Source of the DNA: Paracoccus seriniphilus
Lineage (GTDB): Bacteria; Pseudomonadota; Alphaproteobacteria; Rhodobacterales; Rhodobacteraceae
Assembly: GCF_028553745.1 (NCBI RefSeq)
Contig: NZ_CP067129.1
Coordinates: 1,594,501-1,658,500, forward strand
Length of the DNA: 64,000 nt
Direction of reading: 5' to 3'
Made by a program: the position numbers and the translations under genes. The notes below the pieces were generated by a model that was given only the letters and a program-made list of their open reading frames with translations, was not told where the DNA came from and did no database searches. Of the stretch, positions 38,112-48,570 are shown in pieces (position 1 is the first letter of the stretch; every line of letters begins with the position of its first letter).

Positions 38112-38960
38112 TCAAAGAGCGCCTTCGGACGGCGTCTCGGCCGTGAACAGGTTTTGCGCCTCGGCGACCAGATCGGCCACCTTCTTTCGCGCATGAGGAT
38201 TTAATGACAAGCCATTGACTTGCCGAATGAATTCGGTTGCTGCGGGGCGGAGTCTCTCATTCGAGGACCCCGACAGCTCAGGCAGGGCGGCGATCTGCTC
38301 GTCGGACAAACCGGCATGGCGCAGCAATTGCGTGCCCGGGCGGGCAAAGGATTCTTCATCCTCCAGCCGGAACCGGACGACATGATCTCCCCCCACAGCC
38401 GAAGCCATACGTTTGCGCAGATCGCCCCAACCCGGCAAGTCCTGGGTCTCGCGCGCGAACACGCTGAATTCACGATCATAGCCTTCGCTGCGCACGATCT
38501 GCGCCCAAAGGCTGGACCGCCAAGACTTCATGCCCCGGCTGTAGAAGACAAAGGACAGATCGAAGTCACGCGCCCGTTTCTGGATCAACGCCGCTATTCT
38601 TGGCAACGCAGGATAGAGACGTGTCTCTCCTCCCTTGCCCGGCGGTGCACCTGCCACATTTTCATGGCTGATCAGCACCGGCAGATCATTGTCGGGCAGA
38701 CTGTCCAGAACCTCGCCAAGAGCGACCTTCAGCAAGGTTTCGGTATCGGAACTCGGGGTCAGGCTGAAGCGCATCGCCGCCTGACCCAGCGCCTGCATCG
38801 GCGTCTGCGGAACTGGTGTGCGCACGATCAGCCTGTCCGACAGCGTCTGCGCATTGCGATACAGATGCCGCTGGATGGCTGTGCTGCTGGTCTTGTGCAC
38901 GCCCAGATGCATGATCAGTCGCCGCCGCCCGCCGGAACCGGATATATGTTCCGCCGACAT
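38112..38960 (-). CDS. Sulfotransferase-like protein inside the sdh operon
   Basis: 282 aa, cytoplasmic by composition. The N-terminal strand-loop IMHLGVHKTSSTAIQRHL (about residues 15-32) matches the PAPS phosphate-binding loop of sulfotransferase-fold proteins (HxGxHKTGSTxIQ). The rest is poorly conserved. A start at 38960 (MSAEHIS) is preferred; the longer frame begins with TTG. It overlaps nothing downstream and is 3 bases from the upstream lipoprotein stop. Such genes usually sit in polysaccharide clusters, so its place between sdhA and sdhB is odd. Acceptor unknown. Confidence 0.68.
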   Translation of the reverse strand: MSAEHISGSGGRRRLIMHLGVHKTSSTAIQRHLYRNAQTLSDRLIVRTPVPQTPMQALGQAAMRFSLTPSSDTETLLKVALGEVLDSLPDNDLPVLISHENVAGAPPGKGGETRLYPALPRIAALIQKRARDFDLSFVFYSRGMKSWRSSLWAQIVRSEGYDREFSVFARETQDLPGWGDLRKRMASAVGGDHVVRFRLEDEESFARPGTQLLRHAGLSDEQIAALPELSGSSNERLRPAATEFIRQVNGLSLNPHARKKVADLVAEAQNLFTAETPSEGAL

Positions 38961-38962
38961 GA

Positions 38963-39283
38963 TCAGCCCCGCCAATCGGGATGGTCATACAGGGAACGGG
39001 TCGGCAACTGCCCCGAACGTCGCATGACGCAGCGGTTGAAGACATCCGAAGGATCGCGTCCGGCGAGGTAATCGGTCGAAAGCTCAAGTTCGACCTTTCC
39101 GGTCACGCCCCGAGATGCGCCATGTCCCCCGGCCACGCCCATCGTGACCTCGCCGCGCGGGCTGGCCGCCAATTCTGCATCGCGCAGGCAGCTTGTTTCG
39201 GCCTGCGCGACCGGAACCGGTCCGCAGGCTGAAACAAGCACCACCCATGGCAAGGCAAATATGATGGCCGGACGCGCGGACAT
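38963..39283 (-). CDS. Hypothetical lipoprotein in the sdh operon
   Basis: 106 aa. The N-terminal hydrophobic stretch ends in the lipobox VSAC (about residue 20), so the mature protein should be a lipoprotein. The rest shows KVELELSTDYLAGRDPSDVF and three more cysteines. Start at 39283 (MSARPAII). It follows the other lipoprotein by 4 bases. I know no function; similar small proteins occur between sdhA and sdhB in related genomes. Confidence 0.7.
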   Translation of the reverse strand: MSARPAIIFALPWVVLVSACGPVPVAQAETSCLRDAELAASPRGEVTMGVAGGHGASRGVTGKVELELSTDYLAGRDPSDVFNRCVMRRSGQLPTRSLYDHPDWRG

Positions 39284-39287
39284 CAGA

Positions 39288-39659
39288 TCAGGTGGCCGCC
39301 GCGCTGGCCGCGCTGGCGATGCATTGTGTCGTCGCCGGACGCGAGACGATGGCGGCAACACTGTTGGCTGCCCCCGTCGAATCCGAGGCAGCCAAGCGCG
39401 CAATATCGATCATCTCGGCCGTCGTGGCATTGTTCACGACGCAATCGGTATAGGGCTGCACATTGACGCCCGGCAGACGCTTCTGCATCTCGGAATTGAT
39501 TGCCGTTCGCGCCGCCTGACGCGACGCAGCGTCAAGCACCGTGGGGGTGGTCGTTGTTGCCGGTGCCGTCGTTGGCGAAGTCGCCATCGGCAGCGGCGCG
39601 ACGCATCCGGCCAAGGCCAGAGCGACAACGCCAGAAATCGCGGTCAGTTGGAAACGCAT
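39288..39659 (-). CDS. Hypothetical lipoprotein downstream of sdhA
   Basis: 123 aa with lipobox ALAGC (Cys about residue 19), a Thr/Pro-rich linker (TSPTTAPATTTTPT) and a helical domain with two cysteines (in TDCVV and TQCIA) that may form a disulfide. The ATG overlaps the sdhA stop (ATGA), so it is coupled to complex II expression. Function unknown. Confidence 0.72.
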   Translation of the reverse strand: MRFQLTAISGVVALALAGCVAPLPMATSPTTAPATTTTPTVLDAASRQAARTAINSEMQKRLPGVNVQPYTDCVVNNATTAEMIDIARLAASDSTGAANSVAAIVSRPATTQCIASAASAAAT

Positions 39660-41461
39660 CAGTAAACCCTTTTCTTCGGAGCGATCTTCTTCAGCTCGAT
39701 TCCGCCCTCTTCCACCTTGGTCAAAGGTTCAAGGTGAACGGGACGATAGGCAAGTTTAACCTCGTTTCCTTCGACCCAGGCAAGCGAATGCTTGCGCCAG
39801 TTCGCATCATCGCGATCAGGATAGTCCTCATGGGCATGCGCCCCACGGCTTTCCTTGCGCGCCTCGGCCCCGACAATCGTTGCCAAGGCATTGGGCATGA
39901 GATTGGTCAGCTCCAGCGTTTCCATGAGGTCCGTGTTCCAGATCAGACCACGATCCGTCACATGCAGGTCATCCAGCTTGGCCGCAATTCCGCCCATCTT
40001 ATCCTTGCCTTCGGCCAGGGTCTTGTCGGTCCGGAACACGGCGGCATCAGCCTGCATGGTCTTTTGCATTTCCAGCCGCAGATCGGCAGTGGAAATATTG
40101 CCCTTGGCGTGACGCAACCCGTCAAAGCGATCAAGCGCCCTGTCAACTTCGGCCTGGTTGGTCGCGGGGACAGCCCCTTCGCGGTCGATCACCGAACCCG
40201 CGCGAATGGCAGCGGCGCGACCAAAGACGACCAGGTCGATCAGCGAGTTCGAGCCAAGACGGTTGGCACCATGCACGCTGGCACAGCCGGCCTCGCCCAC
40301 GGCCATCAGGCCCGGGAACACCTGATCGGGGTTTTCCTCCGTGGGGTTCAGAACTTCACCCCAATAGTTCGTCGGAATGCCGCCCATGTTATAGTGTACG
40401 GTCGGCAGGATCGGGATCGGATCGCGGGTGACATCGACACCGGCAAAGATCTTGGCCGATTCGCTGATGCCGGGCAGACGTTCCGCCAGGCTTTCGGGCG
40501 GAAGATGCATCAGGTTCAGGAACATGTGATCCTTGTGTTCCCCGACGCCGCGTCCTTCGCGGATTTCCAGCGTGATGCAGCGCGACACGACATCGCGGCT
40601 GGCCAGATCCTTGTAGGTCGGTGCGTAACGCTCCATGAAGCGTTCGCCCTCGCTGTTGGTCAGATAGCCGCCTTCACCGCGTGCGCCCTCGGTGATCAGG
40701 CAGCCCGAACCATAAATCCCGGTCGGGTGGAACTGCACGAATTCCATATCCTGCAAAGGCAGACCGGCGCGGGCAACCATGCCGCCCCCGTCGCCCGTGC
40801 AGGTATGGGCGCTGGTCGCGCTGAAATAGGCACGTCCATAGCCGCCGGTGGCCAGCACGACCATCTTGGCGTTGAAGACATGCATCGTGCCGTCGTCCAG
40901 CTTCCAGCAGACAACGCCGGTGCAGCGCCCGTCGGTGATGATCAGGTCCAGCGCGAAATATTCAATGAAGAATTCGGCGTTATTCTTGAGGCTTTGCCCA
41001 TAGAGCGTGTGCAGGATGGCATGGCCGGTCCGGTCGGCTGCGGCACAGGTGCGCTGCACGGGGGGGCCTTCACCGAATTCGGTGGTATGGCCGCCAAAGG
41101 GACGCTGATAGATCTTGCCTTCTTCGGTCCGGCTGAAGGGAACGCCGTAATGTTCCAGCTCGTAAACGGCCTTGGGCGCCTCGCGCGCCAGGTATTCCAT
41201 CGCGTCGGTATCGCCCAGCCAGTCGCTGCCCTTGACGGTGTCATACATGTGCCACTGCCAGTTGTCAGGGCCCATGTTCGACAGCGAGGCAGCAATGCCG
41301 CCCTGTGCGGCAACCGTATGCGAGCGGGTCGGGAAGACCTTGGTGACGCAGGCCGTGCGCAGCCCTTGTTCGGCCATGCCGAGCGTGGCGCGCAGACCGG
41401 CACCCCCGGCCCCGACAACAACCACGTCGTATTCATGCGTTTCGGTTTGGTAAGCAGCCAT
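39659..41461 (-). CDS. sdhA: Succinate dehydrogenase flavoprotein subunit
   Basis: Oxidises succinate to fumarate with covalent FAD. 600 aa from the ATG at 41461 ([12 protein letters not shown]), preceded by GAGGA. The FAD loop [11 protein letters not shown] is near residue 16, and the flavin-linking His is in [10 protein letters not shown] (about residue 44). Substrate-site segments HPTGIYGSG and the C-terminal [12 protein letters not shown] are present. The longer frame upstream overlaps sdhD and is not supported. Confidence 0.97.
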   Translation of the reverse strand: MAAYQTETHEYDVVVVGAGGAGLRATLGMAEQGLRTACVTKVFPTRSHTVAAQGGIAASLSNMGPDNWQWHMYDTVKGSDWLGDTDAMEYLAREAPKAVYELEHYGVPFSRTEEGKIYQRPFGGHTTEFGEGPPVQRTCAAADRTGHAILHTLYGQSLKNNAEFFIEYFALDLIITDGRCTGVVCWKLDDGTMHVFNAKMVVLATGGYGRAYFSATSAHTCTGDGGGMVARAGLPLQDMEFVQFHPTGIYGSGCLITEGARGEGGYLTNSEGERFMERYAPTYKDLASRDVVSRCITLEIREGRGVGEHKDHMFLNLMHLPPESLAERLPGISESAKIFAGVDVTRDPIPILPTVHYNMGGIPTNYWGEVLNPTEENPDQVFPGLMAVGEAGCASVHGANRLGSNSLIDLVVFGRAAAIRAGSVIDREGAVPATNQAEVDRALDRFDGLRHAKGNISTADLRLEMQKTMQADAAVFRTDKTLAEGKDKMGGIAAKLDDLHVTDRGLIWNTDLMETLELTNLMPNALATIVGAEARKESRGAHAHEDYPDRDDANWRKHSLAWVEGNEVKLAYRPVHLEPLTKVEEGGIELKKIAPKKRVY

Positions 41462-41468
41462 GTTGTCC

Positions 41469-41855
41469 TCAGATCGCGATGGTGATGAACGCCATCTTCG
41501 CCAGCGCGAAGACTGCCGCGGCAATTACGGCCCAGCCAAAGATCACCGATGCGATGATCGCCACCTTGCGTTCGGTGTGTTGCAGATAGTCATCAATCAT
41601 GATCCGCGTGCCCTTCATGAAATGGATCATGCCGACAATGATGAACAAGGCCGTCACGATGCCGGGATAAGGGCGCCCGAAATAGGCAATCAATGCCTCG
41701 CGCGGAAGGCCGATGGCGCTGCCGATGACCAGCAGAAATGCCGGGGTCAGCAGAATCAGCGCACAGGCACTGACGGTCATGGCCCAGTGATGCTCGGTGC
41801 CCGTACGTGCCGAGCCCAGACCGGTCGCAGCCTTGCGGGGGGTGATGTAACGCAT
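41469..41855 (-). CDS. sdhD: Succinate dehydrogenase membrane anchor subunit D
   Basis: 128-aa membrane protein with three helices. It contributes to the quinone site and haem binding; the conserved His-Tyr/Asp region is in [14 protein letters not shown]. Start preceded by GAGGG. It lies 7 bases before sdhA and 14 after sdhC. Confidence 0.92.
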   Translation of the reverse strand: MRYITPRKAATGLGSARTGTEHHWAMTVSACALILLTPAFLLVIGSAIGLPREALIAYFGRPYPGIVTALFIIVGMIHFMKGTRIMIDDYLQHTERKVAIIASVIFGWAVIAAAVFALAKMAFITIAI

Positions 41856-41869
41856 GGTCTTGCCCTCGC

Positions 41870-42262
41870 TTAACCGATGAAAAACAGGATCAGAGAGATC
41901 AGCGTCATCACGACAGAGCCAATGATGATCGCCCAGGAGGATTTCTCGGCCTCCTTGATCTCAAGCCCGATTCCGGCGTCATAGAACAGGTGCCGGATGC
42001 CGGCCAGCGCGTGGTACCACAGCGCCCAGGCCGAGCCGGTCAGGATGATGAAGCCCAGCCAGGAACGAACGACCCAGTCAGCGGCTGCAAAGGCGCCCGG
42101 ACTGCTGACGGCGGCGACAAGCCACCAGGTCAGAAGCAGGACGCCCGCCACCAGGGCGTGCCCCGTGATCCGCGTCAGAATCGAGGTCACTGCCGCGATC
42201 GGCAGCTTGTAGACCTGAAGATGGGGGGAAAGCGGCCGGTTACCCCGGTTCACGTCGGCCAT
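41870..42262 (-). CDS. sdhC: Succinate dehydrogenase cytochrome b556 subunit
   Basis: 130-aa membrane anchor with three helices. RPLSPHLQVYKLPIAAVTSI and the SILTRITG motif near the N-terminus are signature, and HALAGIRHLFYDAG contains the haem-ligand His. The ATG at 42262 (MADVNRGNRP) has a very strong AAAGGAGGG upstream. It is the first gene of sdhC-D-A-(lipoproteins)-(sulfotransferase-like)-B. Confidence 0.94.
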   Translation of the reverse strand: MADVNRGNRPLSPHLQVYKLPIAAVTSILTRITGHALVAGVLLLTWWLVAAVSSPGAFAAADWVVRSWLGFIILTGSAWALWYHALAGIRHLFYDAGIGLEIKEAEKSSWAIIIGSVVMTLISLILFFIG

Positions 42263-42416
42263 GGTGCGGCCCTCCTTTGTCGGTTCAAGCTCGACCCGTC
42301 GCAGGCTTTCGGCTGGCCGCGCGGGCTGGCGATTGACGATCCTTCTGTCCCTATTTCTGCCACCTGTCACCCGGTTATGCCACCCCGGGTCGCGAAAAAT
42401 GGCCGATTCGGCAGTT

Positions 42417-42458
42417 TGTGATCACGCTTGCGGCAGCCGTGATCACAAGTTACCGCAA
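42417..42458 (-). promoter_or_regulatory. Paired GTGATCAC palindromes plus TTGCGGTAAC upstream of sdhC
   Basis: Two copies of the palindrome GTGATCAC, each extended to TGTGATCAC facing inward, lie at 42417-42425 and 42439-42447. Their GATC centres are 21 bp apart, two helical turns, so they face the same side of DNA. Read toward sdhC, TTGCGGTAAC (42458-42449) comes one base before the first palindrome. The element ends about 155 bp before the sdhC start. The same parts occur upstream of sucC. The binding protein is unknown to me. Confidence 0.7.
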
Positions 42459-42499
42459 ACAGCCCGTCGCGAGGCCGGGCAATCGCCATAACCGCCGGT

Positions 42500-43534
42500 T
42501 CACAATGGCATCAGTGCCCAGTAATCCAGATCCAGCAGGACATCGGGCAGATATTTTCCATCCTCGCCCTTCAGCGAAAATCTGCTGCTGTCCCCCTTGG
42601 TCGCGACCAGACGCAGCCGGATGGCGCCGACACCCGGCGCATCAGTCTCGGCCTTGTCCAGAACCTCGGACCATGCGCGCACCGTGTCGCCTGCAAAGGC
42701 CGGATTGGCATGGGCCCCGGAATTCAGGCCGACGATCATCTGCGCATTGGCAAGCCCGTTGAACGACAGGCTGCGCGCCAGGCTGATGATATGGCCGCCA
42801 TAGATCAGGCGGCGGCCGTCGGGGCGATGGGTCGCATCGAAATGCACCTTGGCCGTATTCTGCCACAGGCGGGTGGCCAGCATATGTTCGGCCTCTTCCA
42901 GGGTGACGCCATCGACATGGTCGATCTTCTCGCCCAGCTCGTAATCGGCCAGACGATGCTTTTCGCCTGCCAGATCAAAATCATAGTCCGAGAAATTGAG
43001 ATCTTCGGGAAGCTGCAATTCCGCCGCGGGCACGGCAGCGGCCAGGTCCGGGACCACCGTTTCCGGAGCCGGGGCCTCGGGATCGCGCTTATGCACCATG
43101 ACCCAGCGGACATATTCCAGCACCGGCTCGTCCATCTGGTTCAGCCCACGCGTCCGGACCCAGACGACGCCGGATTTCCCGCTGCTGTTCTGCTTCAGCC
43201 CGATCACCTGCGATTCCGCACGCAGCGTGTCACCCGGCCAGACCGGCCGCAGCCAGCGCCCCTCGCCATATCCCAGATTGGCCACCGCGTTCAGGCTGAT
43301 GTCGGGAACGGTCTTGCCAAACACGATATGAAAGGCAGCCAGATCATCGATCGGGCTGCTTTCCAACCCGCAGGAGGCGGCAAATTCATCGCTGGAATAC
43401 AGCGCATGACGCGCAGGATAGAGCGCGTGGTAGAGCGCCCGCTCGCCCTCGGCGACGGTGCGGGGCACGGCGTGGCGGATCACCTGCCCGATCTGATAGT
43501 CTTCGAAGAACCGGCCCGGATTGGTCTTGGTCAT
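42500..43534 (-). CDS. mch: Mesaconyl-CoA hydratase (double MaoC fold)
   Basis: Hydrates mesaconyl-CoA to beta-methylmalyl-CoA in the ethylmalonyl-CoA pathway for acetyl-CoA assimilation. 344 aa, two hotdog domains: N-terminal FFEDYQIGQVIRHAVPRTV and C-terminal with LIYGGHIISLARSLSFNGL, where the hydratase Asp/His pair normally sits. Length and neighbourhood (malyl-CoA thioesterase, NnrU, mdh, sdh) match the Rhodobacter sphaeroides locus as I remember it. The start overlaps the stop of the DUF1737 gene. Confidence 0.88.
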   Translation of the reverse strand: MTKTNPGRFFEDYQIGQVIRHAVPRTVAEGERALYHALYPARHALYSSDEFAASCGLESSPIDDLAAFHIVFGKTVPDISLNAVANLGYGEGRWLRPVWPGDTLRAESQVIGLKQNSSGKSGVVWVRTRGLNQMDEPVLEYVRWVMVHKRDPEAPAPETVVPDLAAAVPAAELQLPEDLNFSDYDFDLAGEKHRLADYELGEKIDHVDGVTLEEAEHMLATRLWQNTAKVHFDATHRPDGRRLIYGGHIISLARSLSFNGLANAQMIVGLNSGAHANPAFAGDTVRAWSEVLDKAETDAPGVGAIRLRLVATKGDSSRFSLKGEDGKYLPDVLLDLDYWALMPL

Positions 43535-43737
43535 TGTTGCCCCAGCTTCATGTCAGGATGATATTCGGCTTCGATCTCTTTGGTGACGGCCTGCGCGCAA
43601 CGCATGACGCCACGCGCACTGTCAAAGGCGGTCGAGGGTGAACCATGCAATTCCCAGCCTTTCGACAGGGCCTCGCTGACCCGGTGACAAAAGGCCGAAG
43701 TGTCATCCTCGGTGATCAATCTGTAGATTCTGGGCAA
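43531..43737 (-). CDS. DUF1737 family small protein
   Basis: 68 aa. The family core is AFCHRVSEALSKGWELHGSP (about residues 15-34). Function unknown. I take the TTG at 43737 as start: GGAGG stands 5 bases upstream and the product begins MPRIYRLIT, as relatives do; a second TTG at 43749 would add four acidic residues. Its 5' end overlaps the NnrU stop region and its 3' end overlaps mch by 4 bp. Confidence 0.75.
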   Translation of the reverse strand: MPRIYRLITEDDTSAFCHRVSEALSKGWELHGSPSTAFDSARGVMRCAQAVTKEIEAEYHPDMKLGQQ

Positions 43738-43738
43738 T

Positions 43739-44284
43739 TCATCCTCCAAACGGCCAAGGACCGATCACGCCATGGATCAGCCCCACCACCAATGTCACGA
43801 TCACGGCACCGGCCAGCGCCATGAACTCTTTCCTCGTCTCGAACGGGCCGGCGGGCGGGGTCCAGGCTGTGCGGTTGATCACAATGATTTCAACCTGCGC
43901 CCAAGCCAGCAGACCGCCAAACAACAGCAAGGATGGCAAATCGCCATTCACCAGCATATGGGCAATCGCCCAAAGCGAGAAACCGACGAGTTGCGGATGA
44001 CGCAGCACAGCCGTGACGCGGGTCTTCATGCCGCTGGCTGCAAAGAGATAGAAACCGATCAGCACCAGCAGGTTGTTGATACCGACCAGCGCGGGCGACG
44101 GCCCCCACCATATCGGACCATCGGCGGTCTTGTAGCCCCAGACCATCAACACGACAGAGAGCAACAGCAGCAGCGCCACAAGGCGCTTGCCGCTTTCACC
44201 CATGGAGGCCCGTCTTTCGGGGGCGACCCGCTTGAAGAGATGCGCACCCCACCACAGGGCAAGACCGAGAATCAGGATCAGCAT
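43739..44284 (-). CDS. NnrU family membrane protein
   Basis: 181 aa with about five membrane segments. NnrU proteins are linked to nitric oxide metabolism in denitrifiers, but the biochemical role is not settled. Here it lies among ethylmalonyl-CoA pathway genes, as in Rhodobacter, with no denitrification gene nearby. Motifs: RHPQLVGFSLWAIAHMLVNGD (helical core; only a part is diagnostic). Confidence 0.85.
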   Translation of the reverse strand: MLILILGLALWWGAHLFKRVAPERRASMGESGKRLVALLLLLSVVLMVWGYKTADGPIWWGPSPALVGINNLLVLIGFYLFAASGMKTRVTAVLRHPQLVGFSLWAIAHMLVNGDLPSLLLFGGLLAWAQVEIIVINRTAWTPPAGPFETRKEFMALAGAVIVTLVVGLIHGVIGPWPFGG

Positions 44285-44325
44285 CTGGCTTCCTTTCGCT
44301 GGATGTCTATGAAAGCACCCTGCCC

Positions 44326-45177
44326 CTAACCGGCCATCTCGGCAATCGCCCGGGCCTTGTCCAATGTCTTGCGGGCAGTCTCGATATGCAGGTTCTCGAC
44401 GATCTTGCCATCGACGACAGCTACCCCCTTGCCCTGCGCCATTGCCTCGTCAAAGGCCGCGATCTGACGACGCGCCAGTTCGACCTCGGCTTCGGTGGGC
44501 GCGAAACTGGCATTGGCAACGGCCAGCTGCGCGGGATGTATCAGCGTCTTGCCGTCAAAGCCCATGTCGCGCCCCTGCTCGCATTCGATGCGCAGCCCCT
44601 CATCATCCTTGAAGGCATTATAGACGCCATCGATGATCACCTTGCCATGGGCCTTGGCCGCCAGAACGCACAGCCCCAGCCCTGCCTGCATCGGCAGACG
44701 GTCGGCACGAAAACGGCTGTTCAACTCCTTGGCAAGATCATTGGTGCCCATCACCATGCCCGCCAGGCGCGGATGCGCCGCGATCTCGGCGGCGTTCAGC
44801 ATTGCCAGCGGTGTCTCCATCATTGCCCAGAGCGGAGTGTCGGGAATGATTCCGGCAACCACGTCCAGATCGGCGGCGCTGTTCACCTTGGGGATCAGCA
44901 CGGCCTCGGCCTTGCCTGCCAGTGGTCCGGCGCAGGCGCGGGCATCATCCGCACCCCATTCGCTGTCCATTCCATTGATCCTGACGATTCGCGCACGCGC
45001 ACCATAGCCCGACTCCAGCGCCGCGCCCAACGCGTCGCGCGCGGCAGGCTTTTCCGAGGGTGACACGGCATCCTCAAGATCAAAGATGATCGCATCGGTC
45101 GGCAGGCTCTGCGCCTTTTCCATCGCGCGGGCATTGGCCGCCGGAATATAGAGAACGGACCTGTAAGGGCGAGTCAT
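44326..45177 (-). CDS. mcl2: (3S)-malyl-CoA thioesterase / CitE-like lyase family
   Basis: CitE-fold protein of 283 aa. YIPAANARAMEKAQSLPTDA near the start and the metal-site block FDLEDAVSPSEKP (about residue 33) are typical. It has the length of Mcl2, which in Rhodobacter hydrolyses (3S)-malyl-CoA to malate rather than cleaving it. The genomic neighbourhood (mch, NnrU, mdh) is that of Mcl2, but a lyase cannot be excluded by sequence alone. Start at 45177 (MTRPYRSVL). Confidence 0.82.
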   Translation of the reverse strand: MTRPYRSVLYIPAANARAMEKAQSLPTDAIIFDLEDAVSPSEKPAARDALGAALESGYGARARIVRINGMDSEWGADDARACAGPLAGKAEAVLIPKVNSAADLDVVAGIIPDTPLWAMMETPLAMLNAAEIAAHPRLAGMVMGTNDLAKELNSRFRADRLPMQAGLGLCVLAAKAHGKVIIDGVYNAFKDDEGLRIECEQGRDMGFDGKTLIHPAQLAVANASFAPTEAEVELARRQIAAFDEAMAQGKGVAVVDGKIVENLHIETARKTLDKARAIAEMAG

Positions 45178-45258
45178 GAAAACCTCCGGGCAATTATCTT
45201 GCGCGAAGCTGCCTTGTTGCGTCAGAAATGGCAAGCCTTTTTCTGCTGCACCGCAGCA

Positions 45259-46008
45259 TCATCCCATGATCCCCTGCCAGATCAGTCGCAGGGAAATAAG
45301 CAGCAGCCCCCAGGTGATCAGCTTGTAGAACAGCTCCTGAGGAATGATGCGCACGATCCGCAAACCGACCCAGACCGAGACAAGGGCGACCGGTGTCAGG
45401 ATCGCCGCAGCCTCGAGGTTTGCCAGCGACAACTGTCCCAACGCCGCATAGGGAAAGAGCTTGGCGAAATTGGTGATGGCAAAGAACCAGGTCGTCGTTC
45501 CGGCAAAGACCATGCTGGGCAGGCGCAGCGGCTGGACATAGACCTGATAGGGTGGCGCCCCCGCATGGCTGACAAAGCTGGTATAGCCGGCCAAGGCCCC
45601 CCAGAAGCTGCCCTTCACCAGAGACGGCTTGCGCGAACCATTTGAAATATCCGGTCGTATCAATGCGTTGGCAGCAAAACTTAAACCAATTATTCCAACG
45701 ATCAGCGTCACGCCGCTGTCGGGAACCAGATGGGCCGTGGCCCAGCCAAAGCCGATGCCCAGCATCGCGCCGGGCAATGCCGTGCGCAGCACCGCCATAT
45801 CGAAACCTCGTCGATAGGCCAGCAGCCCCCCGATATCGGACAGCACATAGACCGGCAGCATCAGCCCCGCCGCCTGCACTGGCGGGATCACCAGCGACAG
45901 CAGCGGCACCGCCAATATGCCGATCATTGCCAGCCCGCCTTTCGAAAGCCCCACCGCGATCGCCGCAAGCACCGCAAGGATCCATCCCTGAGTAGTCAAT
46001 TCCAGCAT
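45259..46008 (-). CDS. Sulfite exporter TauE/SafE (TSUP) family membrane protein
   Basis: 249 aa with about eight membrane segments in two halves. The N-terminal GLSKGGLAMIGILAVPLLSL and the C-terminal half with GSFWGALAGYTSFVSHAGAP are TSUP repeats. Family members export sulfite, sulfoacetate or similar anions; the substrate here is unknown. Start at 46008 (MLELTTQ) with GGAGG just upstream. It is divergent from mdh; 46009-46165 is their shared promoter region. Confidence 0.85.
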   Translation of the reverse strand: MLELTTQGWILAVLAAIAVGLSKGGLAMIGILAVPLLSLVIPPVQAAGLMLPVYVLSDIGGLLAYRRGFDMAVLRTALPGAMLGIGFGWATAHLVPDSGVTLIVGIIGLSFAANALIRPDISNGSRKPSLVKGSFWGALAGYTSFVSHAGAPPYQVYVQPLRLPSMVFAGTTTWFFAITNFAKLFPYAALGQLSLANLEAAAILTPVALVSVWVGLRIVRIIPQELFYKLITWGLLLISLRLIWQGIMG

Positions 46009-46126
46009 TTTGCCTCCATCCGCCGATGGCACTGGATGCGACAAGGCTGCACGACAGGCAAGTGTTAGGGCCATCATCGCGGCGATGCAGCGAGACAGAC
46101 TTGCGATTCGTTGCGCGACCCCTTAA

Positions 46127-47128
<1,002 letters not shown>

Positions 47129-47153
47129 GGGTCGCATTGCCGGCTTTGAATTC

Positions 47154-47185
47154 AACGGCGCGCCAGCAATGGCGCGCCGTTTTTC
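47154..47185 (+). terminator. Rho-independent terminator after mdh
   Basis: Stem ACGGCGCGCCA paired with TGGCGCGCCGT around a 4-base loop, followed by TTTTCGTTT. It starts 26 bases after the mdh stop and separates mdh from the sucCDAB-lpd genes. Confidence 0.85.
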
Positions 47186-47208
47186 GTTTCCATCACGAAT
47201 CATCATGC

Positions 47209-47261
47209 TTGCGGTAACAGAATGCCGTTTTGTGATCACGCCATTTCTGGCTGTGATCACA
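47209..47261 (+). promoter_or_regulatory. Paired GTGATCAC palindromes plus TTGCGGTAAC upstream of sucC
   Basis: TTGCGGTAAC at 47209-47218 is followed, after 12 bases, by TGTGATCAC (47231-47239) and GTGATCACA (47253-47261). The two GATC centres are again exactly 21 bp apart. The element ends about 110 bases before sucC. Compared with the sdhC copy, the gap between TTGCGGTAAC and the palindromes is 11 bases longer, one helical turn. The sequence between the palindromes is not conserved, so the resemblance is unlikely to be simple duplication. Confidence 0.7.
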
Positions 47262-47371
47262 TCAATCCGAAACAGGCATTTTTTCGTGAAAATATCGGGA
47301 AAGCGTTTTTCCCTTTCCATTTGTTGTGTCAATAACCTTGCAAATCTGTCGAACCGGATAAGGGGGTCGAG

Positions 47372-48565
47372 ATGAATATCCACGAATATCAGGCCAAGGC
47401 GCTGCTGCGTCAGTATGGCGCGCCGGTCAGCGATGGCCGCGTGGTCATGAAAGCGGATGAGGCAAAATCCGCCGCAGGCGAACTGGACGGACCGCTTTGG
47501 GTCGTCAAAGCCCAGATCCATGCGGGCGGTCGCGGCAAAGGCCACTTCAAAGAGGCCGAAGCTGGTGAAAAAGGCGGCGTGCGCCTGGCCAAATCGGTCA
47601 CCGAAGCCGAAGAGATGAGCCGGCAGATGCTGGGCCGCACTCTGGTCACCCATCAGACCGGCCCTGCTGGCAAGCAGGTCAACCGCATCTACATCGAAGA
47701 CGGCAGCGACATCGAGACCGAGCTGTATCTTGCGCTGCTGGTCGATCGTCAGACCTCGCGCGTCAGCTTTGTAGCCTCGACCGAAGGCGGCATGGACATC
47801 GAGGAAGTTGCAGCGAACACCCCCGAGAAGATCGTCAGCTTCAGCGTCGATCCGGCTTCGGGCCTGTCGGATTTCCACGGCCGCCGCGTTGCCTTTGCGC
47901 TGGGTCTGACCGGTGGTCAGGTCAAGCAGTGCGTCGCGCTGGTGAAAAACCTGTATCGCATGTTCATTGAAAAAGACATGGAGATGCTGGAGATCAACCC
48001 GCTGATCGTCACCACCGATGGCAACCTCAAGTGCCTCGACGCGAAGATGGGTTTCGACAACAACGCGCTGTATCGCCAGGCCGATGTCATGGCGCTGCGC
48101 GACGAGACCGAAGAAGACCCCAAGGAACTGGCCGCGTCGAAATTCGACCTGAACTACATCGCGCTGGACGGCGAGATCGGTTGCATGGTGAATGGTGCCG
48201 GCCTGGCCATGGCCACCATGGACATCATCAAGCTGTATGGTGCCGAGCCTGCCAACTTCCTTGATGTCGGTGGCGGCGCGACCAAGGAAAAGGTCACCGA
48301 GGCCTTCAAGATCATCACCAGTGACCAGAACGTCAAAGGCATCCTGGTCAACATCTTCGGCGGCATCATGCGCTGCGACATCATCGCGGAAGGCATCGTC
48401 GCCGCGGTGAAAGAGGTCGGCCTGCAGGTTCCGCTGGTCGTGCGCCTTGAAGGCACGAATGTCGAAAAGGGCAAAGAGATCATCAGTGCAAGCGGTCTGA
48501 ACGTGACTTCGGCCGACGATCTGTCGGACGCAGCCGAAAAGATCGTCAAAGCGGTGAAAGGATAA
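47372..48565 (+). CDS. sucC: Succinyl-CoA ligase (ADP-forming) beta subunit
   Basis: ATP-grasp subunit that makes ATP from succinyl-CoA with SucD. 397 aa. Starts [19 protein letters not shown] as expected; [16 protein letters not shown] and the C-terminal [17 protein letters not shown] are diagnostic. AAGGGGG stands upstream of the ATG. Only 5 bases separate it from sucD. Confidence 0.97.
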   Translation: MNIHEYQAKALLRQYGAPVSDGRVVMKADEAKSAAGELDGPLWVVKAQIHAGGRGKGHFKEAEAGEKGGVRLAKSVTEAEEMSRQMLGRTLVTHQTGPAGKQVNRIYIEDGSDIETELYLALLVDRQTSRVSFVASTEGGMDIEEVAANTPEKIVSFSVDPASGLSDFHGRRVAFALGLTGGQVKQCVALVKNLYRMFIEKDMEMLEINPLIVTTDGNLKCLDAKMGFDNNALYRQADVMALRDETEEDPKELAASKFDLNYIALDGEIGCMVNGAGLAMATMDIIKLYGAEPANFLDVGGGATKEKVTEAFKIITSDQNVKGILVNIFGGIMRCDIIAEGIVAAVKEVGLQVPLVVRLEGTNVEKGKEIISASGLNVTSADDLSDAAEKIVKAVKG

Positions 48566-48570
48566 TCACG

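Noticed and set aside
39500..41485. A 661-codon plus-strand frame opposite sdhA.
   Set aside because: Shadow of sdhA; no signal, motif or ribosome-binding site.
42417..42447. TGTGATCACA as a CRP or FNR box.
   Set aside because: CRP needs TGTGA-N6-TCACA and FNR needs TTGAT-N4-ATCAA. Here the half-sites have no spacer, so the classical sites do not fit; the element is reported as unassigned instead.
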